A stretch of DNA of 64,000 nucleotides from Rosa chinensis (Eukaryota; Streptophyta; Magnoliopsida; Rosales; Rosaceae): assembly GCF_002994745.2 (NCBI RefSeq), contig NC_037088.1, forward strand, positions 59,662,397 through 59,726,396, in the 5' to 3' direction. Positions 11,040 through 24,138 of the stretch are shown piece after piece (within the stretch, counting starts at the first letter, position 1; each line of letters starts with the position of its first letter). The position numbers and the translations under genes were made by a program. The notes beneath the pieces were generated by a model. The model was not told the DNA's origin and searched no databases. It was given only the letters and a program-made list of their open reading frames with translations.

Positions 11040-14000
11040 ATGGCCACGCGATCCTTATGGCGCGCAAAGCTTGCTGTGTCGGCAACCGCCCTCTTCGGCG
11101 GAGCCGCGGCGGCGACTATCACCACCTCCGAAGACCCCGCCATGACTATGAAGCTCTACTCCACCGTCCCCGTCCGCCTCCTTCGCGACTCCATCACAGC
11201 CGCCGCCATCGCCTTCGGTACTACCTCAAAAACCTCTTAGCTTTCAGATTTCACAATACGTCGCCGTTTTCGTGCTTTTTAAGTAGAGCATTGGCGCCCT
11301 AGCTTACCTAAATTGAAGTCAGTTTCGTCAGATTCATTAGCTTAAGTAAAATTGTAGTGAAATTTTGATTCATTGGTGTTGGAATAGAGTTGTAGCACTC
11401 ATCAGTTTGATATGATTGCATTGCTAGTAGCTGAGGTCTTGAGATTCTAATGGAGTTTTCGACATTGCGTTGTGATTAGATTATGAGTATTCACTGTGGG
11501 GATTGCCTGAAGGAAGCAGTGAGAGGTTAAGGGCCAAACATGAAGTTCACCTCAGGTCTGCACGTAAACTACAAGAATTGTGTTTTAAAAATGGAGGAAT
11601 ATATATCAAGCTCGGTCAACATATTGGACAACTGGTATGGTTTCGATGGCTATGTATAGAGAAGGTTTATTTTACGTTTCGCATGAGCTTTGTAGAGCCA
11701 TGTAAATTTTTGACAAAGAAAGGATTAAGTGATTTGTTTTTTATGTTCGTTCAATTTTGTACAGGAATACTTGGTACCAGAAGAGTATGTCCGGACAATG
11801 AGAGAGTCTATGTTGAATAAATGTCCAGTTTCTTCATATGAACAAGTGTGCGAAGTCATCGAGAAAGAGCTTGGAGATAAGCCGGATAAAGTATGTGTTT
11901 GATTAATTTTTATAGAGGTTTTTTCTTTGCTCTGGATTGGTGAGGAAGAGTACTGGTGTACTAATCTAAGCTTTTCTAATGCAGATATTTTCTGAATTTG
12001 ATCCTGTTCCAATAGCAAGTGCTTCTCTTGCACAAGTCCATGTTGCTCGCACACATAATGGCCAAAAAGTTGCTGTGAAGGTTCAGTTGTCAAATTTCAA
12101 CTTGAATAATGTTTTTTTTTTTTTTACTGCTAGGTGCAATCAAGTAGTATCTCAGACGTATAGAAACTTCAAAACATGCATGCTTCTTATAAGAGACTAA
12201 GAGTTTCTTTCTTTTCATACATTTCACTATTCAGGTTCAGCACACTCACATGACAGATACTGCAGCTGCAGATTGTGCTACTGTAGATGTGATTGTGAAC
12301 ACCCTGCACCGGGTTTTCCCTTCTTTTGATTATAGGTATGTTGGCTAAAATTTTCATGTTTATCATATCCCCTGGTTTCTAATTAATAAGAAAGTTTGGT
12401 CGACACCAATTTTGCTAATGCTAAAAATCATAGTTGTTTCTTACATGCATGTGAACAGTGTAAGCATTATGAATTTATGATGCAGTTTCATCTTTTGAAA
12501 TGTGAATGTATTTGTTGCTCTTTTTTATTCTTGCTTTTATTTACAGGTGGTTGATTGTGGAAATGCGTGAAAGTTTACCCAAGGCAAGTTGCTAACTATT
12601 CTAAATTTGATTGGCTTCTTCATAATTTGGTAGAAATCTATTTAAATTATCTGTTACTTTTTCATGTATTTTAAACCATTTGTGTTTTCTTTGGTAATGG
12701 GGAATTTTGTCATGTTTATGTATGGTGAAGAATCTAAGGGCATCCAAGCTGATGTCCTTTTGTGTATTTTGGATATTCTTTCGCATTCCAGTAAAGTTCA
12801 CACCTCTTTCTGATGGCTATTTAGACAAACTTGCTTGCTTCCTTTTATTGTAGCAAACCAAGTCCAACAGAACTTTATGCTAGAAGTTTATCTCACTTTG
12901 TTGGCACTGAATTTTTTTTCTTCTTAATGTTCCACTGTTGCAATAGAAAATATGTGGTGTTTGGATCTTTTCTTGACATAAATAGCAGCTTCTTTATCAC
13001 GATACATGTGATTACCTAGCATTTTTAATAGCCATATTGTCATTTGACTGTGTCATTGTGGTAATCAGGAACTAGATTTCTTAAACGAAGCCAAGAACAG
13101 TGAGAAATGCCTGCATAATTTTCTGAAGCTTTCTCCTCGAATTGCAGCTTATGTGTATGCACCAAAGGTGCATTGGAATCTAAGCACCTCAAAGTTGTTG
13201 ACCATGGAATTTATCGATGGAGCACAAGTAAATGATGTCAAGACCATTAAAAAACTTGGGATCCGACCCGATGAAGTTGCGAGATTAGTAAGTTCAAGTT
13301 CATCTTGTCATATGCTGACAATATGTTTTGAGACAATCATGTTGAGAAATTGATTGGTCCATTTAGAGTTACATATATTTTTCTTTTTAAGATCCAGATC
13401 AGAAACTATATCAGTAGATTGTCTACACAGATCTGATTGTGCTATATAAATTAAGGGGTGGAGGCATTGGAAACGCAACTTTGGGTCTTTGGACTCCTGT
13501 GCCTTTATGTTCATTGTTTTGATTTTAGATCTAAGGATATGATACCAGGAACCACAAAGAGGAAAAAGTATCTGAATCTTCAGTTACCTTGTAAAAATAA
13601 AATCTTAGTCAATTATGGCATTTGAAAGAAAGTAAGACTTCATGTTCTTTATGCAGGTCAGTGAAACTTTTGCCGAAATGATGTTCAAACATGGGTTTGT
13701 GCATTGTGACCCACATGCCGCCAACTTGATAGTTCGTCCTCTACCGTCTAGCAGAAAGAGCATTCTAGGTAAGGTTCACATGTACTATTGAGATTAGTTA
13801 GTTAATCATTTATGTTTTAGTTAGTAACCACAACTAATGGTTCAACCATGGCTCTTATGGTTATAGCATCTACCCCACTTTCTTGAGAATAAATTGTCAA
13901 GTCCTGATATTTTGATATGCAATGGCTTCTGGATCATGCAGATGACTATAATCTGCTGACAATTTTTTGGTACTTTGTGTAGAATTTGGTAGGATTTACA

Positions 14001-15665
14001 GTATGTTGTAGAAATCAAGAAGAGTGTTTCAGAACTAGTTGAATTTCTAAACCTTGAGAAATTGATTTTCAGAAGTCTTGCATGATTTGATTATGCTGTG
14101 GGCTGTGAAAATATATCCAATCTCTGCATTTGTTGGTATTTGTGTCCGTTGAACTTTCTTCTTTGAAGGTGCCTACACCATGCGCAACTCATATGTTCCC
14201 CTCCATTTCTCATGTACAGGCAAGAGAAAACCACAACTGGTACTTCTAGACCATGGTCTTTATAAAGAACTTGACAATGAGACCAGAACAAACTATGCTG
14301 CACTTTGGAAGGTGTGTATTTGCTTTTCTTGGAATGAATTTCTTTGATATTGTAGGCACTTACTTTGCTGGCTTCTCTGATTTAAGATGATTATTGCAGG
14401 GATTGATATTTTCTGATGCCGATGCAATAAAGAAAAATAGTGCGAAATTAGGTGCTGGAGAGGATCTGTATGCATTATTTGCAGGAATTCTTACTATGAG
14501 GCCTTGGAATAGAGTCATTGACACATCTATTGATCACTTGGTTATACAAGGAAATGACAGTGACCGTTCAGAACTTCAGGTGAGCTCTTGTACTGGGTTA
14601 AAGTGCAATTCACTGTTTGTAATATTTTTAGACTTGTGTTATATGCTGTTACATATGCTGTTACAACGTTACCCAATACATTATTTCTATGTAGTTCTAA
14701 CTCATAGAGCAAATGCATATATTCAGATTTTTTTCATGGACCAAAATCAACTCACTGAGGAGCGTTGTAATCCTTGCAATTTTGATTTTTTTGTTTTTTT
14801 GGCCATCTGGTTGAGGTGGATAGCTTGAACATACTTTAATCCTTCATGGTTGAGCTGGATAGCTTTGCTTAAATTACTTTAATGTCTTATTTGGCAGATG
14901 TATGCTTCTCAGTACTTCCCCCAAATTACTGAGCTTCTGAGGAGGCTGCCACGTGTAATTCTCTTAATGCTGAAGACTAACGATTGTTTACGATCAGTTA
15001 GCAATGCTCTGGTATGACATTGCTCTTGCCTATCTGTTTCTGTTACCACTGAAAACTGATTATAGTCAGAGTAATCCTGATTGTCAAGTAGCTGATGTTG
15101 AGTACATGAGCCTTAAGCTGCATGTCAAAAGTCCGACAAAGTCTGTGATTATAAAACATGTACCTGGCATGGGTGCCTTTATCATTTTAAGTGTCCAGGC
15201 AACTATAGAGTTCTTTTAGATGCCTTACTAAGGTGTAACAAAATGTTGTCACATCTTGTGCATTAGAGTCGTGTTTCTGCAGAATGGTTAGCACAGTTAG
15301 CTTAAGCATCTTTTAGGAGGGTTTATATTCTGTCGGCATAATTTGGACTGTCGTGTATTTCACATATATTATAACTTGCTTTCAATCCTTAGTTGTTGAT
15401 TTTAATGGATAAAACATAAATTTTGAACCAGTTTATTGAAATGCTTTTCAAACAGTTGCAGGAACCTTCTCTCGAGACATTCATGATTGTTGGAAGGATT
15501 TCTTCTGAAGCCATCATTGAGGCAAAACTACAAAAGAGATCCTTTTTGTCTTGGTTGAGTGCCTGGTTAGACGAAATCCAATTAGAAGCTCGGCTTTTTA
15601 TAATGCGAGTAGCCTTGTGGCTTCTGCGACTCAGGAAATTGTCTTGGCAGATGGCACTGAAATAA
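11040..15665 (+). CDS. ABC1/ADCK1-type atypical protein kinase (ATH9-like)
   Basis: Twelve exons: 11040-11217, 11480-11634, 11765-11890, 11985-12080, 12235-12335, 12547-12583, 13069-13287, 13657-13768, 14220-14311, 14400-14579, 14898-15011, 15456-15665; the joined frame gives 539 residues. Hallmarks of the UbiB/ABC1 family are present: KLGQ at residues 103-106, the Ala/Ser nucleotide loop [11 protein letters not shown] (162-172), VAVK with the invariant Lys185, the catalytic loop HCDPHAANL (Asp322, Asn327) and LLDHG (Asp352, DFG-equivalent). Overall it is closest, from memory, to Arabidopsis At2g40090 (ABC2 homolog 9), which has nearly the same length. Family members act in mitochondria or plastids in prenylquinone/lipid metabolism; the basic N-terminus ([10 protein letters not shown]) and hydrophobic stretch fit organelle targeting, which is inference. 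An in-frame GTG at 11028 is not the start; the ATG at 11040 is. Intron 6 has a GC donor (12584). The Pack-MULE lies about 250 bp upstream. Confidence 0.93.
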
Positions 15666-16864
15666 TGTTGCAGAAAAGGAATATATATGGCTCATAAACT
15701 CGGTAAAAAACCAAAGATTGGTGAAACTAAAATTATTTCTGTTCTCACCCAAAAATGGGTACGCACATTTTTTGTCTCCATAAATCAAGCCTCTCCATCT
15801 AGATGCAGGATATCTGATCATGGATTGACAGGTGATTTTTTGACACGATGAAGGAATGCATAAATTGCATTCCATTACCATTCTTGTGTGCATATAAAAA
15901 TTGACAATGTCCTCCGGGACCTGTTTAATGTTGTAGAACCTCATCAAAAGAGAACCCTATGGACTGAGAATTCGTCCAGGATTTTAGTTATATGCTTTTA
16001 AGCATAGAATTCATTTGACTTTTGAAACTGATTCTTTTACTGATAACTTATACACTGTATTCTTATCTGGAAAATGAATCCTGTTGAATTACCAGACAAA
16101 GCTGCATATTGTATGTTTATCAAAACAAATCATTGGATGGAATAATAACTATGGTTGGTTTTTGAGTTCAAGCAGGTTGGTTGTTCTTTGTTATTTAGGA
16201 ATCTTATAGTATGAGAATAGATGGAATAAATGCTGCATTTTTTGGTGGTCGGTTTATTAATTCCAGCAGGCTTCACTGTCCCTTTCTATCTTTTTCCAAT
16301 CAACTATACTATTGTTTATTGTCTATTTGTTACTTTGCTTTGCTGGTGAGGCTTGGTTTGGTCTGTAGTATTGTTCTTGTTTTGCCCGTTTGCTCATCTC
16401 TTTTTGTGAAGTTTGGCAATATAACAGCTGCATATCTGCTTCTCTCTTATGAAATGTCACTCTCCAAGGAAAATGTGTAGGGTAAGGGACACATATTCGG
16501 ATGAGTTTGTCTAGTTTTGAACCTGTTTGCGATCCGATGGTGGGTATTGAAGGAAGTGAGAAAATGGTTTACCATGTGATTAATGATTTCATATCGTGGT
16601 CACAGCCTTGTTGGTTGGTGGTTGGTACTCGTTGAATCAATGAGGTATTAATGTGAAGATCTGGTTGGGGCAGTGAAGTTGGGTGGCCTATCATTTACCA
16701 GCTTCACCTGCTCTATCAGATCCCCTGACCATAGCATTAATTTTTATGATGGTTTTTCTTCTACACTAAATGCCAACTAATATTTGAAGAAAGGGTTTAC
16801 AAGTGGTCTTTTCTTTTCTTATTTTGGTATAATTCATGCATCTTTTACCTGAGGTTTCTGTAGG
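15666..16864. other. 3' flank of the kinase gene and intergenic DNA
   Basis: The first several hundred bases probably include the kinase 3' UTR. The rest is T-rich DNA with no supported gene or repeat ends. Confidence 0.5.
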
Positions 16865-17237
16865 TTATAGGTCGAGTATGGTGTAGTCATTTAGGGTTTT
16901 GCTTTTGAGATGAGAATTCTTCCTGTAGTTGTGGAAATGGATAGCTCTGAAGTTGCAAGGTTGGTTAATGCTTTGAACCAATCTTGGGGTGAGGAAGGTT
17001 TTCTGATAGAGGAGATCAAATTTCTGATGAAGCTTTGTAGCAACACTGAGGTAGTTTTCCAACCTAGAGAGTGCAACAAAGTGGCTCATAGTCTTGGCAA
17101 GTTCATCTTGAATGAGAATGAAAATTTGTATTGTATTGAATATGGGCCAGAATGGCTTATGGAATCGATTAAGATTGATTCCGATGTTTGTAACCTTTCC
17201 CCAGTTTAATGAATGGTTACTTTATTGATAAAAAAAT
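16865..17237 (+). pseudogene. LINE remnant: RNase H-like C-terminal domain and tail
   Basis: An open frame at 16910-17209 reads VVEMDSSEVARLVNALNQ and later EVVFQPRECNKVAHSLGKF. This is the typical end of the RNase H-like domain found at the C-terminus of plant LINE polyproteins (the putative ribonuclease H proteins). A stop is followed by TTTATTGATAAAAAAA, a LINE-style 3' end with a short A-tail. Nothing upstream encodes reverse transcriptase, so it is a strongly 5'-truncated dead copy. Confidence 0.75.
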
Positions 17238-18146
17238 AACTACAATCATATGAGAAAAAAGTGCATATGATACTGCAGATTTTGTTTGCTTTGCTCTGTT
17301 TATGCTTATTGTGGTTGTAAATTTTAAGCTTACATTGGAACTACTCTGCTTGAAATGGCAGAGGACAGATCGTGGTTTTGAGTTCGTTAAAGAGTAATTA
17401 GATTCCACTTTCATACTTCAAGCATGTGGGTGGGTACATCCATCTCCATAAATTATCAGAATGCTAAAGTTGATTCGAATTGGGTGCAAACTCGCAAATA
17501 AGAGTCGTCAAATCCCTGGAGAGGTAAACATTGAGAAAATGAAGAAAGAAAGCATATATTCTTTTCGTCGGTCCTAAGAGAAATGAATTTTGTATGGATT
17601 ACAATCATTGAATTGCATATACATATGAAGAAACTATGTTATGTATAAATACGAAGATAAATATATCGTAAATCATAATGTAACACTCATCATCACTATT
17701 ATCTGTAGTGTAATATTGTCTTTAACAAGTATAAGAACTTCTATCGGGTCAATATCAAATGTTATCTTCGTATATGTTTTTAGAATCGGGCCGACGTGTC
17801 AAGTGCTAAGTGCCAAATATTTGGATAATGGTGTCTTTGTAAACTGATTTTGATGATTACTAAAATTTAATTTTTTGGGACCAAAACTCAATATATTCTC
17901 TGTCAATCCAACATCACAAGGCCCAAACCGTTTTTCATCAGGTGTCATGATGGACACCCATGACATATACAAACTGAAAATCGAAACGAAGAGTTAGGTG
18001 CATAAACATTACAAACAGACATACACACGGAGCCAGCGACTCAAACAGAACACCACTCAGACCTAACTCTACTCATTCTTCTTCTTCTTCACCCATTTCA
18101 CTTTCTTATTTGCTCACAGAGAAGAGAAACACAGAGTCAGAGAAAG
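17238..18146. other. Intergenic and promoter of the GDSL gene
   Basis: AT-rich to about 17950, then a CT-rich 5' leader (TTCTTCTTCTTC at about 18080) before the GDSL start codon. No other gene is seen. Confidence 0.5.
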
Positions 18147-20690
18147 ATGGTGGGACCCGCGAGGCCTCAGTTTGTTCTGTTCGGATCATCCATAGTCCAG
18201 CTCAGCTTCAGCCACGGCGGCTGGGGCTCCGTTCTCTCTGACCTCTACTCTCGCAAAGTAACAATCTTGACGCCCAATTGTTCCCTTTTAGTCATCCGTT
18301 ATTTATTATTTTTTCTTTTTTCCTTTGTTTAAAAATGGGGGAACCATTACGCTTGTAAGGACTGCACTGGAATTCTCATACCCGTTTTGGGTTTTGCTGG
18401 GAAACATTTTCTGTGCTGAAAGCTCTGATCTTTGAAACCCATCTTGTTGGGTTTGTGGTTTTGTTGTAGGCAGACATATTGCTGCGTGGTTACTTTGGAT
18501 GGAATTCACGGCGTGCACTAGAGGTGCTTGATCAAGTTTTTCCCAAGGTAAAATCTACTTTTTTATCTGCAAATTATGTTTCCTTTTGGTCAATTCAGAC
18601 CATCATTTTTATTTTTTTGTTTTTTTATATTTTTTGATGCGATATTTTATTTGTTTGGCAAACCCATGTTTCAAGGCTTTGTTAATTTATGGACTATTGT
18701 AACCCAGGTTGTTTTATAATATAAAATGATTGGGTGCAACTTGTGAGGGGAATACCTTTTCACACGGGAAGAAGTTTTAGAATACAGAACAGCTATTGGT
18801 CAATTTAACATCTTGACCAATAATCAACTTTTTATGAGAATAAGAGTAGGCCAACAAAATCTTTGTCAAAGAGAGAAATATTATATTTTGTAGATTTGGA
18901 TTCAAAGGTCAATGCACCAATAACAGAGTGTGCATGTCTGGTATTTGTTGGAGTTGCTTTTGAGTAAGGAATTACATAAAGACTGATTTGTATCCTTTTG
19001 GCAAGTTATATATGATTGCTGAACCACTTTGCCCAGCTTGCCAAAAAACACATATCAAACTACTTGGATATATTTGTTAAAAAAACAAAAAAAAACTACT
19101 TGATTGTAGTCTGATTTCAATGATGCCTATATAGGATGCAGCTGTTCAACCTTCTTTGGTGATAGTCTATTTTGGCGGGAATGATTCTATGGGGCCTCAT
19201 CCATCTGGGCTAGGACCTCATGTACCACTTCCTGAGTATATTGAGAACATGAGGAAAATTGCAAATCATCTCCAGGTACTTACTTTATTCACCCAAATCA
19301 TTTCAGCTTTTCTGTTAATTAGTTTTATAGACTGTAGTGGAGTGAGAGAGGCCCTATCTGAACATACATTTTGGACTATTGGACCATCAGTTTGACTTCT
19401 GCATCTGTTGTTTTTCTAGGCTTTATTGTGTATGTAATTTGGGTTCATATGCCTGCAATGTGTTTCTATTAGGGTCCTTTAGTGAAACAATATCCTGCTC
19501 AGATATATAACTGACAATGGTTCAGCATTCTAACAAAATGTATTTAAAAACCAGAGCCTTTCAGATTCAACACGCATCGTTTTTCTTAGTTGTCCTCCTG
19601 TGAATGAGGCCACAGTTCGTGAAAATAAAAGGTGCTCAGATGGAACTCTTGTACTGTTGTTTTACCTTTTTTGTATGTCTGATATCCTAAAGCATGTGTT
19701 TGCTCTTGGAAAAACAAAACCAGTCCTTATCTCAGCGAGTTAATAAGAACGAATGAGCTATGCCAACAATATTCCGAAGCTTGTATAAAGCTATGCCAGG
19801 AACTGGATATCAAGGTGGTTGATCTTTTTACGGCAATACAGAAAGGAGAAAACTGTTTTACGTAAGTTAGCCTGATCATGTTGCTCTCTCACTTTTTCAC
19901 ACTACCGTTGACATTTGCATTGTCTTGCTTGTATATTCTTAAATCATCCATTGTCCGATTTAATGTGTTAGTTTGCTCATACTAGCTAGTAGCTACATCC
20001 ACTTGCGATGTTAGGTTGATTACTCCTGTGGTATTTAGCAACATTTTTACAGTTGATTTGCTGTTAGTCTGTTACACCTTCAGACGTCTGGCTACATGTA
20101 CGCCTATTTAGGAACCTGTGTAAATCATTTAACCAGACTTTTTATCCCTCTGAAGAGTGGTTTTAAGTTTATAGCTCATACACTATAATAACTGTCTATT
20201 GGAAACATGAACTAAATGTCTGCTTTCTCCAGATAGAAGGTTTCGTCCCCTTTCCATAATGCTTAAAAAAAAAAAAGTCTTTAGTTGATCTAAAAGAACG
20301 TCAAGTAGGGAGGAAGTCTAATGGTTACTCTGACATGCATTCTCCTCATGAACCTTTATACCGGATAGTATAATTTGGCAGTGAAATGAATCTCAATTAC
20401 TCATTTTCATGTAGTTAAAATTAGTCTATCCTAGTACATAGAACTTCAGTCTCTTCATTTTGTTTTTCAGAGATGGGATTCATTTATCAGCTGAAGGGAG
20501 CAAAATAGTTGCGGAGGAGATACTGAAAGTACTGAGAGAAGCTGATTGGAAGCCAAGTTTACACTGGAAATCCATGCCAACAGAATTTGCAGAGGATTCA
20601 CCATATGATCTTGTTGCTGCTGATGGAAAGACGACGTTAAATCCCTCCGAATGGACGTTTTATAGAGATTTTCACTGGAACTCTCTATAA
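18147..20690 (+). CDS. CPRD49-like GDSL/SGNH esterase
   Basis: Six exons: 18147-18257, 18470-18547, 19135-19275, 19555-19631, 19724-19861, 20471-20690; joined length 254 residues, matching the short intracellular-type SGNH hydrolases of the CPRD49 group (Arabidopsis At3g11210 and relatives). Block I is FGSSIVQLSF, where the nucleophile Ser15 sits in GSS rather than GDS, as is usual for this subgroup. Block III is VYFGGNDS (Gly78, Asn79 for the oxyanion hole) and block V is DGIHLS (Asp183, His186 of the triad). There is no signal peptide, unlike the large secreted GDSL lipases. The family hydrolyses short acyl esters; some relatives act on cell-wall acetyl esters or are drought-responsive, but the substrate here is unknown. 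All introns are GT-AG. Confidence 0.93.
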
Positions 20691-21230
20691 AACAGAGTTT
20701 CCCTTTCGGAGGCTGTGCCGTTGCATATTGAAGACTTAAGTATCCACTACTCCATGGGACTCTAGTTTAACTGCAATGGTACTTATAATATACTTCAACA
20801 TTAATCGTACAATTATTTTTTCCGGCAATTGGTTCTAGTAGTTGTAGCCTAGCTAGTAGCTAGTAGGCAAAGGTTGGTAAAAGACTTATTTGTAATAACT
20901 TTTGTGCCTTCTCCTTGACAATGATAACTTTCATTCTACTGTGGAATCATACATACTTGGTTGTTTCTCCCTTCTTTCTGGTGAATTCTTTGTTCTTGTT
21001 ACTTTAATCAAAATGTGAAGCGACAACGTTGGAATCCCCTATTTAGCAAAATGGCAAATAAAGATTACAATTAGTTGGATGGTCATACATTATACAAAAC
21101 ACACTCGGGCCTCGGGGAACATTTTTATGCATTGTCCTTACTCACTGTTCAATTTATTTATTTTCAAGAAACAATCCTGTGTTTCAATTTCAAGTAAATC
21201 TTTTTTTTAGCTACTGGTCATTAACTCTTT
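20691..21230. other. 3' flank of the GDSL gene, intergenic
   Basis: Probable 3' UTR followed by AT-rich DNA. No gene or clear repeat ends were seen. Confidence 0.5.
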
Positions 21231-21289
21231 TTTTTTTGTTACAGAAGAAGCCAAAAAGTCCCAAAACAAAAATAAAAAAATCAACTAAC

Positions 21290-21560
21290 ATGAATCGGAG
21301 ACAACTGGAATGGGAGAAAAAAGGAATCGGTATTGATTCCGGAATAGTTGATTCCTAAACTCATCTCCCCCCTTCGTAATCAAATTCCTGAGTATTCAGG
21401 AATCGATTCCTTATAAGGAGGTGAGACCTACACCCATTCCGATTCTTTCATGTGTTAGTAAACGCGGGAATACTATTACCCGGAATTATTCCGATTCCTT
21501 TATGTGTTAGTAAACGTAGGAATAAATTTACCCCGTAATCATTCCCTCTATTTTCATTCT
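21290..21560. repeat. GGAATC/GATTCC-rich repeat, possible MITE
   Basis: The stretch is full of GGAATC and its complement GATTCC. It contains two adjacent copies of a unit of about 70 bp, each with ATTCCGATTC and TGTGTTAGTAAACG (about 21440-21465 and 21490-21515). It may be a MITE inserted in the LINE fragment; I could not fix its ends. Confidence 0.4.
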
Positions 21561-21762
21561 CATTCCAAGTAAATAAACGTGTCATAAAAGTTTAGAACAA
21601 TTCCCGGTTCCTCTAGGTCTTAAAACTCCATCAATACCATCAAGGTAAGCCTGAGAGGCAGGAAACAGGAAGGTCTTCAAAGATGATGAGACTAGGAGCA
21701 TGCTCATTACTTTTTTGGCCAAGACATTAGCTGTCACGTTGAACTCACGAAAAATATGGTGA

Positions 21763-22938
21763 TTTTTTTTTTTTTTTAATATAAGAAACTTTTATTAAAA
21801 TAAACCAGATTACATAAAACGGGATCGACCGGTGGTGGATAAGAATTCCCCACTCTCCTCCCTAGTTCAGTTACGGGTCTGTCAAGAATGACCTCCATGA
21901 GTCGAAAGGGCCCAACCCCTAACCACCTATATCGCCCAACCTCTCGGGCTACATAGAATCTCGAGAATATTGATACTACCTCATAGACAACCGCCAGAAA
22001 AACTAACGTCCTCTTGCACACCGTGTCCCAAAGGTACTAGACCATGTGCAAGGATCGCTCGTCAGCACATTGACCATAAGATAAAACCAACAATAAACCA
22101 ATTCGTCCCCAGGAAAGACACCACATCCATGGCACCTCAATTTGACCCAACCCTAGCTCAAATGAGTAGGGACATGCTAAAATCCAGGAAAGCCTAACGA
22201 AATTCCTAACCAAAAAAACTACCTTAAACAAAAGCACAAACCAGCAGCTGCAATCCTCTTCTCTTTCTCCAGGTGTTCCGCCGGCAAACCACCACCATAA
22301 ATCAATCCCTTCGAGCTCGCCTCGCCGAAGAACTGCAACCCAAGCAACAATCCGCACCAAACCCCCTGCCTGTTTTCGGTGGGATCCAGGCCAAAGCCAC
22401 ATACCCAAACCAAAAACCAGTAAGGAATTTACCGTACCCTGCTGCCTGTTTGCTTCCACCGTCTTGAGAGCCTGAAACCACCATTGAAAGCTCCACCATC
22501 GAAGGCACCGACTATCGACGCAACGTAGATCAGTAACCAGCACCATACAATCCATGGCATGCCGCCGCCACGATCTGGTTTCTGGCCACCTACTCCATAT
22601 TTGCACCGTCGTCGATCGCCAATCGCCCATCAACAACGCCTGCGCTGCCGCCTGAGAGGAGAGACGCATCATACAGAGCCCAGACCAATGAAGAAAAAGC
22701 AAAACCTGAAGCCTCGAGACTCCACGAACCAGTCCGGCAACACCCGCCATTCGTCGATGAGGCCATGAGCCATGGTTGACGCGGGGGCTCCGCCGGACCG
22801 GGGCTGAAAAATCCCCAGTGTTTCCCAAATCCTAGTTTCTGTTTCCTGTTTTCGCGGAGCTCTGGAACTTTATGTTATTCTTTTTCAAGCTTTCTCTCAC
22901 AGAGATGCACTTATGAAAGACGACTTCTGTGGAAAAAC

Positions 22939-22977
<39 letters not shown>
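21763..22977 (-). mobile_element. Non-LTR retroelement with 13 bp target duplication
   Basis: The 13 bp AAAATATGGTGAT is present at both ends (21751-21763 and 22978-22990). Just inside the left copy is a T-run, that is, an A-tail on the minus strand, followed on plus by the complement of an AATAAAAG-type 3' end. The minus strand has a 263-codon open frame (22828-22037), Trp/Gly-rich, with no reverse transcriptase or endonuclease motif I recognise. It may be a non-autonomous or 5'-truncated LINE relative. The 5' end on minus abuts a long (TA)n tract. The ORF is not convincing as a host gene. Confidence 0.75.
22942..22977. repeat. (TA)n microsatellite at the 5' end of the retroelement
   Basis: About 18 dinucleotide units lie directly inside the right-hand target duplication. 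This is either part of the element or an expansion at the insertion junction. Confidence 0.8.
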
Positions 22978-22984
<7 letters not shown>

Positions 22985-23040
22985 GGTGATCTTGATGTTT
23001 AAGGTTTAGGGAAAAAGAAAAGTCGGTCTCTTATTTCATT

Positions 23041-23500
23041 TTATAGCCCATATTTTGTAAACTCGCACTTTTGATTCCCAATAGAGAAATAGAGACCGAC
23101 AAATACTTAAAGAATCAAACCGAGTGTATTTAAATTTAAACTTCTCCAATATTTTTTGAAAACGAACCAAACCGAACCGTGATAATTGATCGGAAAACCG
23201 ATCAACACCTTCCGAGCCATACTGACCCATAATTTCATAATCGGTTTCGGTCTTCGGCTCCAGAATTGGGCCTGGACCTGGACCGAAACCTTTTCTAGCA
23301 TATTGGGCCCGAATTGAAGCAAAACAAAAGTAATAGAAAAGTCTTTCTCTATATTTTTGAGTGAGAGCGGCGACCTCCTCTCTATAATTTGGAGTTTCCC
23401 TCCCTTTTCAATTTTTGGATCCTCTTTCTTCCCTCCCTTTCTATTTCTATCGTCTCTTTTCAGATTTCGCCGCCACCCACAGACCCGAACCTCTAAAACA
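23041..23500. promoter_or_regulatory. Promoter and 5' leader region of PSF3
   Basis: AT-rich DNA with several CCGAACC/CGGTTTCGG repeats passes at about 23340 into a CT-rich leader (TCCCTCCCTTTTC and similar). Transcription of PSF3 probably starts here; no single element can be assigned. Confidence 0.35.
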
Positions 23501-24138
23501 ACTACTCCGGTAAGCCTCTACTCCGATTCAATCATTTTCGACTTTACTTTCATCAATTTCAGTTCGGATTTGTGATTCTCACTTCCGATCTGAATCTGGG
23601 TTTTAGAGAATTCATGAGGTTTGTGTTGCCAATTGGGGTTTGTTTGATTCTGATTCTTCGTTTAAGTTGGGATGTGTGTGTTTTACCAGTTGGGTTTTTG
23701 TGGGTTTAAGCTACTTTTCGGAGATTTTAGTATTCAGCTGAACTATACATGCTTCTGGGTTTTGCAATTTGTTTGAAGAAATGCTTCATAGAATTCACAA
23801 CCTTCTGATATTCGTGTTCGTTAATTTGGGTAATTGGTGTGAATAATATATGTTGAATCCGTTGGTTTTATTTCTGCAAAATTCGAATTCAAGTAAAAAA
23901 AACCCAAATTTGGTTTCCAATGCATCCCTAATGTTTCACTGAAATGTGGGAGATCTGGAGAATTTTAGATTGGTTTAGAGATTTGATTGTCGAATGAGTG
24001 TGAAAATTGGAATAATTAACTTGTATTGCATTTTGGGTTCTGGTGCTTTATGTGATGTTAACCAGTTCATTGCTCCAGGAATTTGTCTTGGAGATGCGGG
24101 GAAGACTGTGAGGACACCAAGGGGGATCTTTTGTTAAA

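Larger units (their letters stand above)
21231..23040 (-). mobile_element. Old LINE 3' fragment, interrupted by a second retroelement
   Basis: On the minus strand, skipping 21763-22977, the text around the junction reads QDHHIFREFNVTANVLAKK. This matches the RNase H end of a plant LINE polyprotein (the HxxREFNxxANxLAK pattern). The 3' end may be the T-run on plus near 21231 (an A-tail on minus). The right boundary is a guess. The frame is not otherwise intact, so it is a relic. Confidence 0.6.

Noticed and set aside
22037..22828. 263-codon open frame on the minus strand as a host gene
   Set aside because: It lies wholly inside an insertion with a 13 bp target duplication and A-tail, is Trp/Gly-rich without a known domain, and has no plausible introns or promoter. 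I treat it as part of the element.
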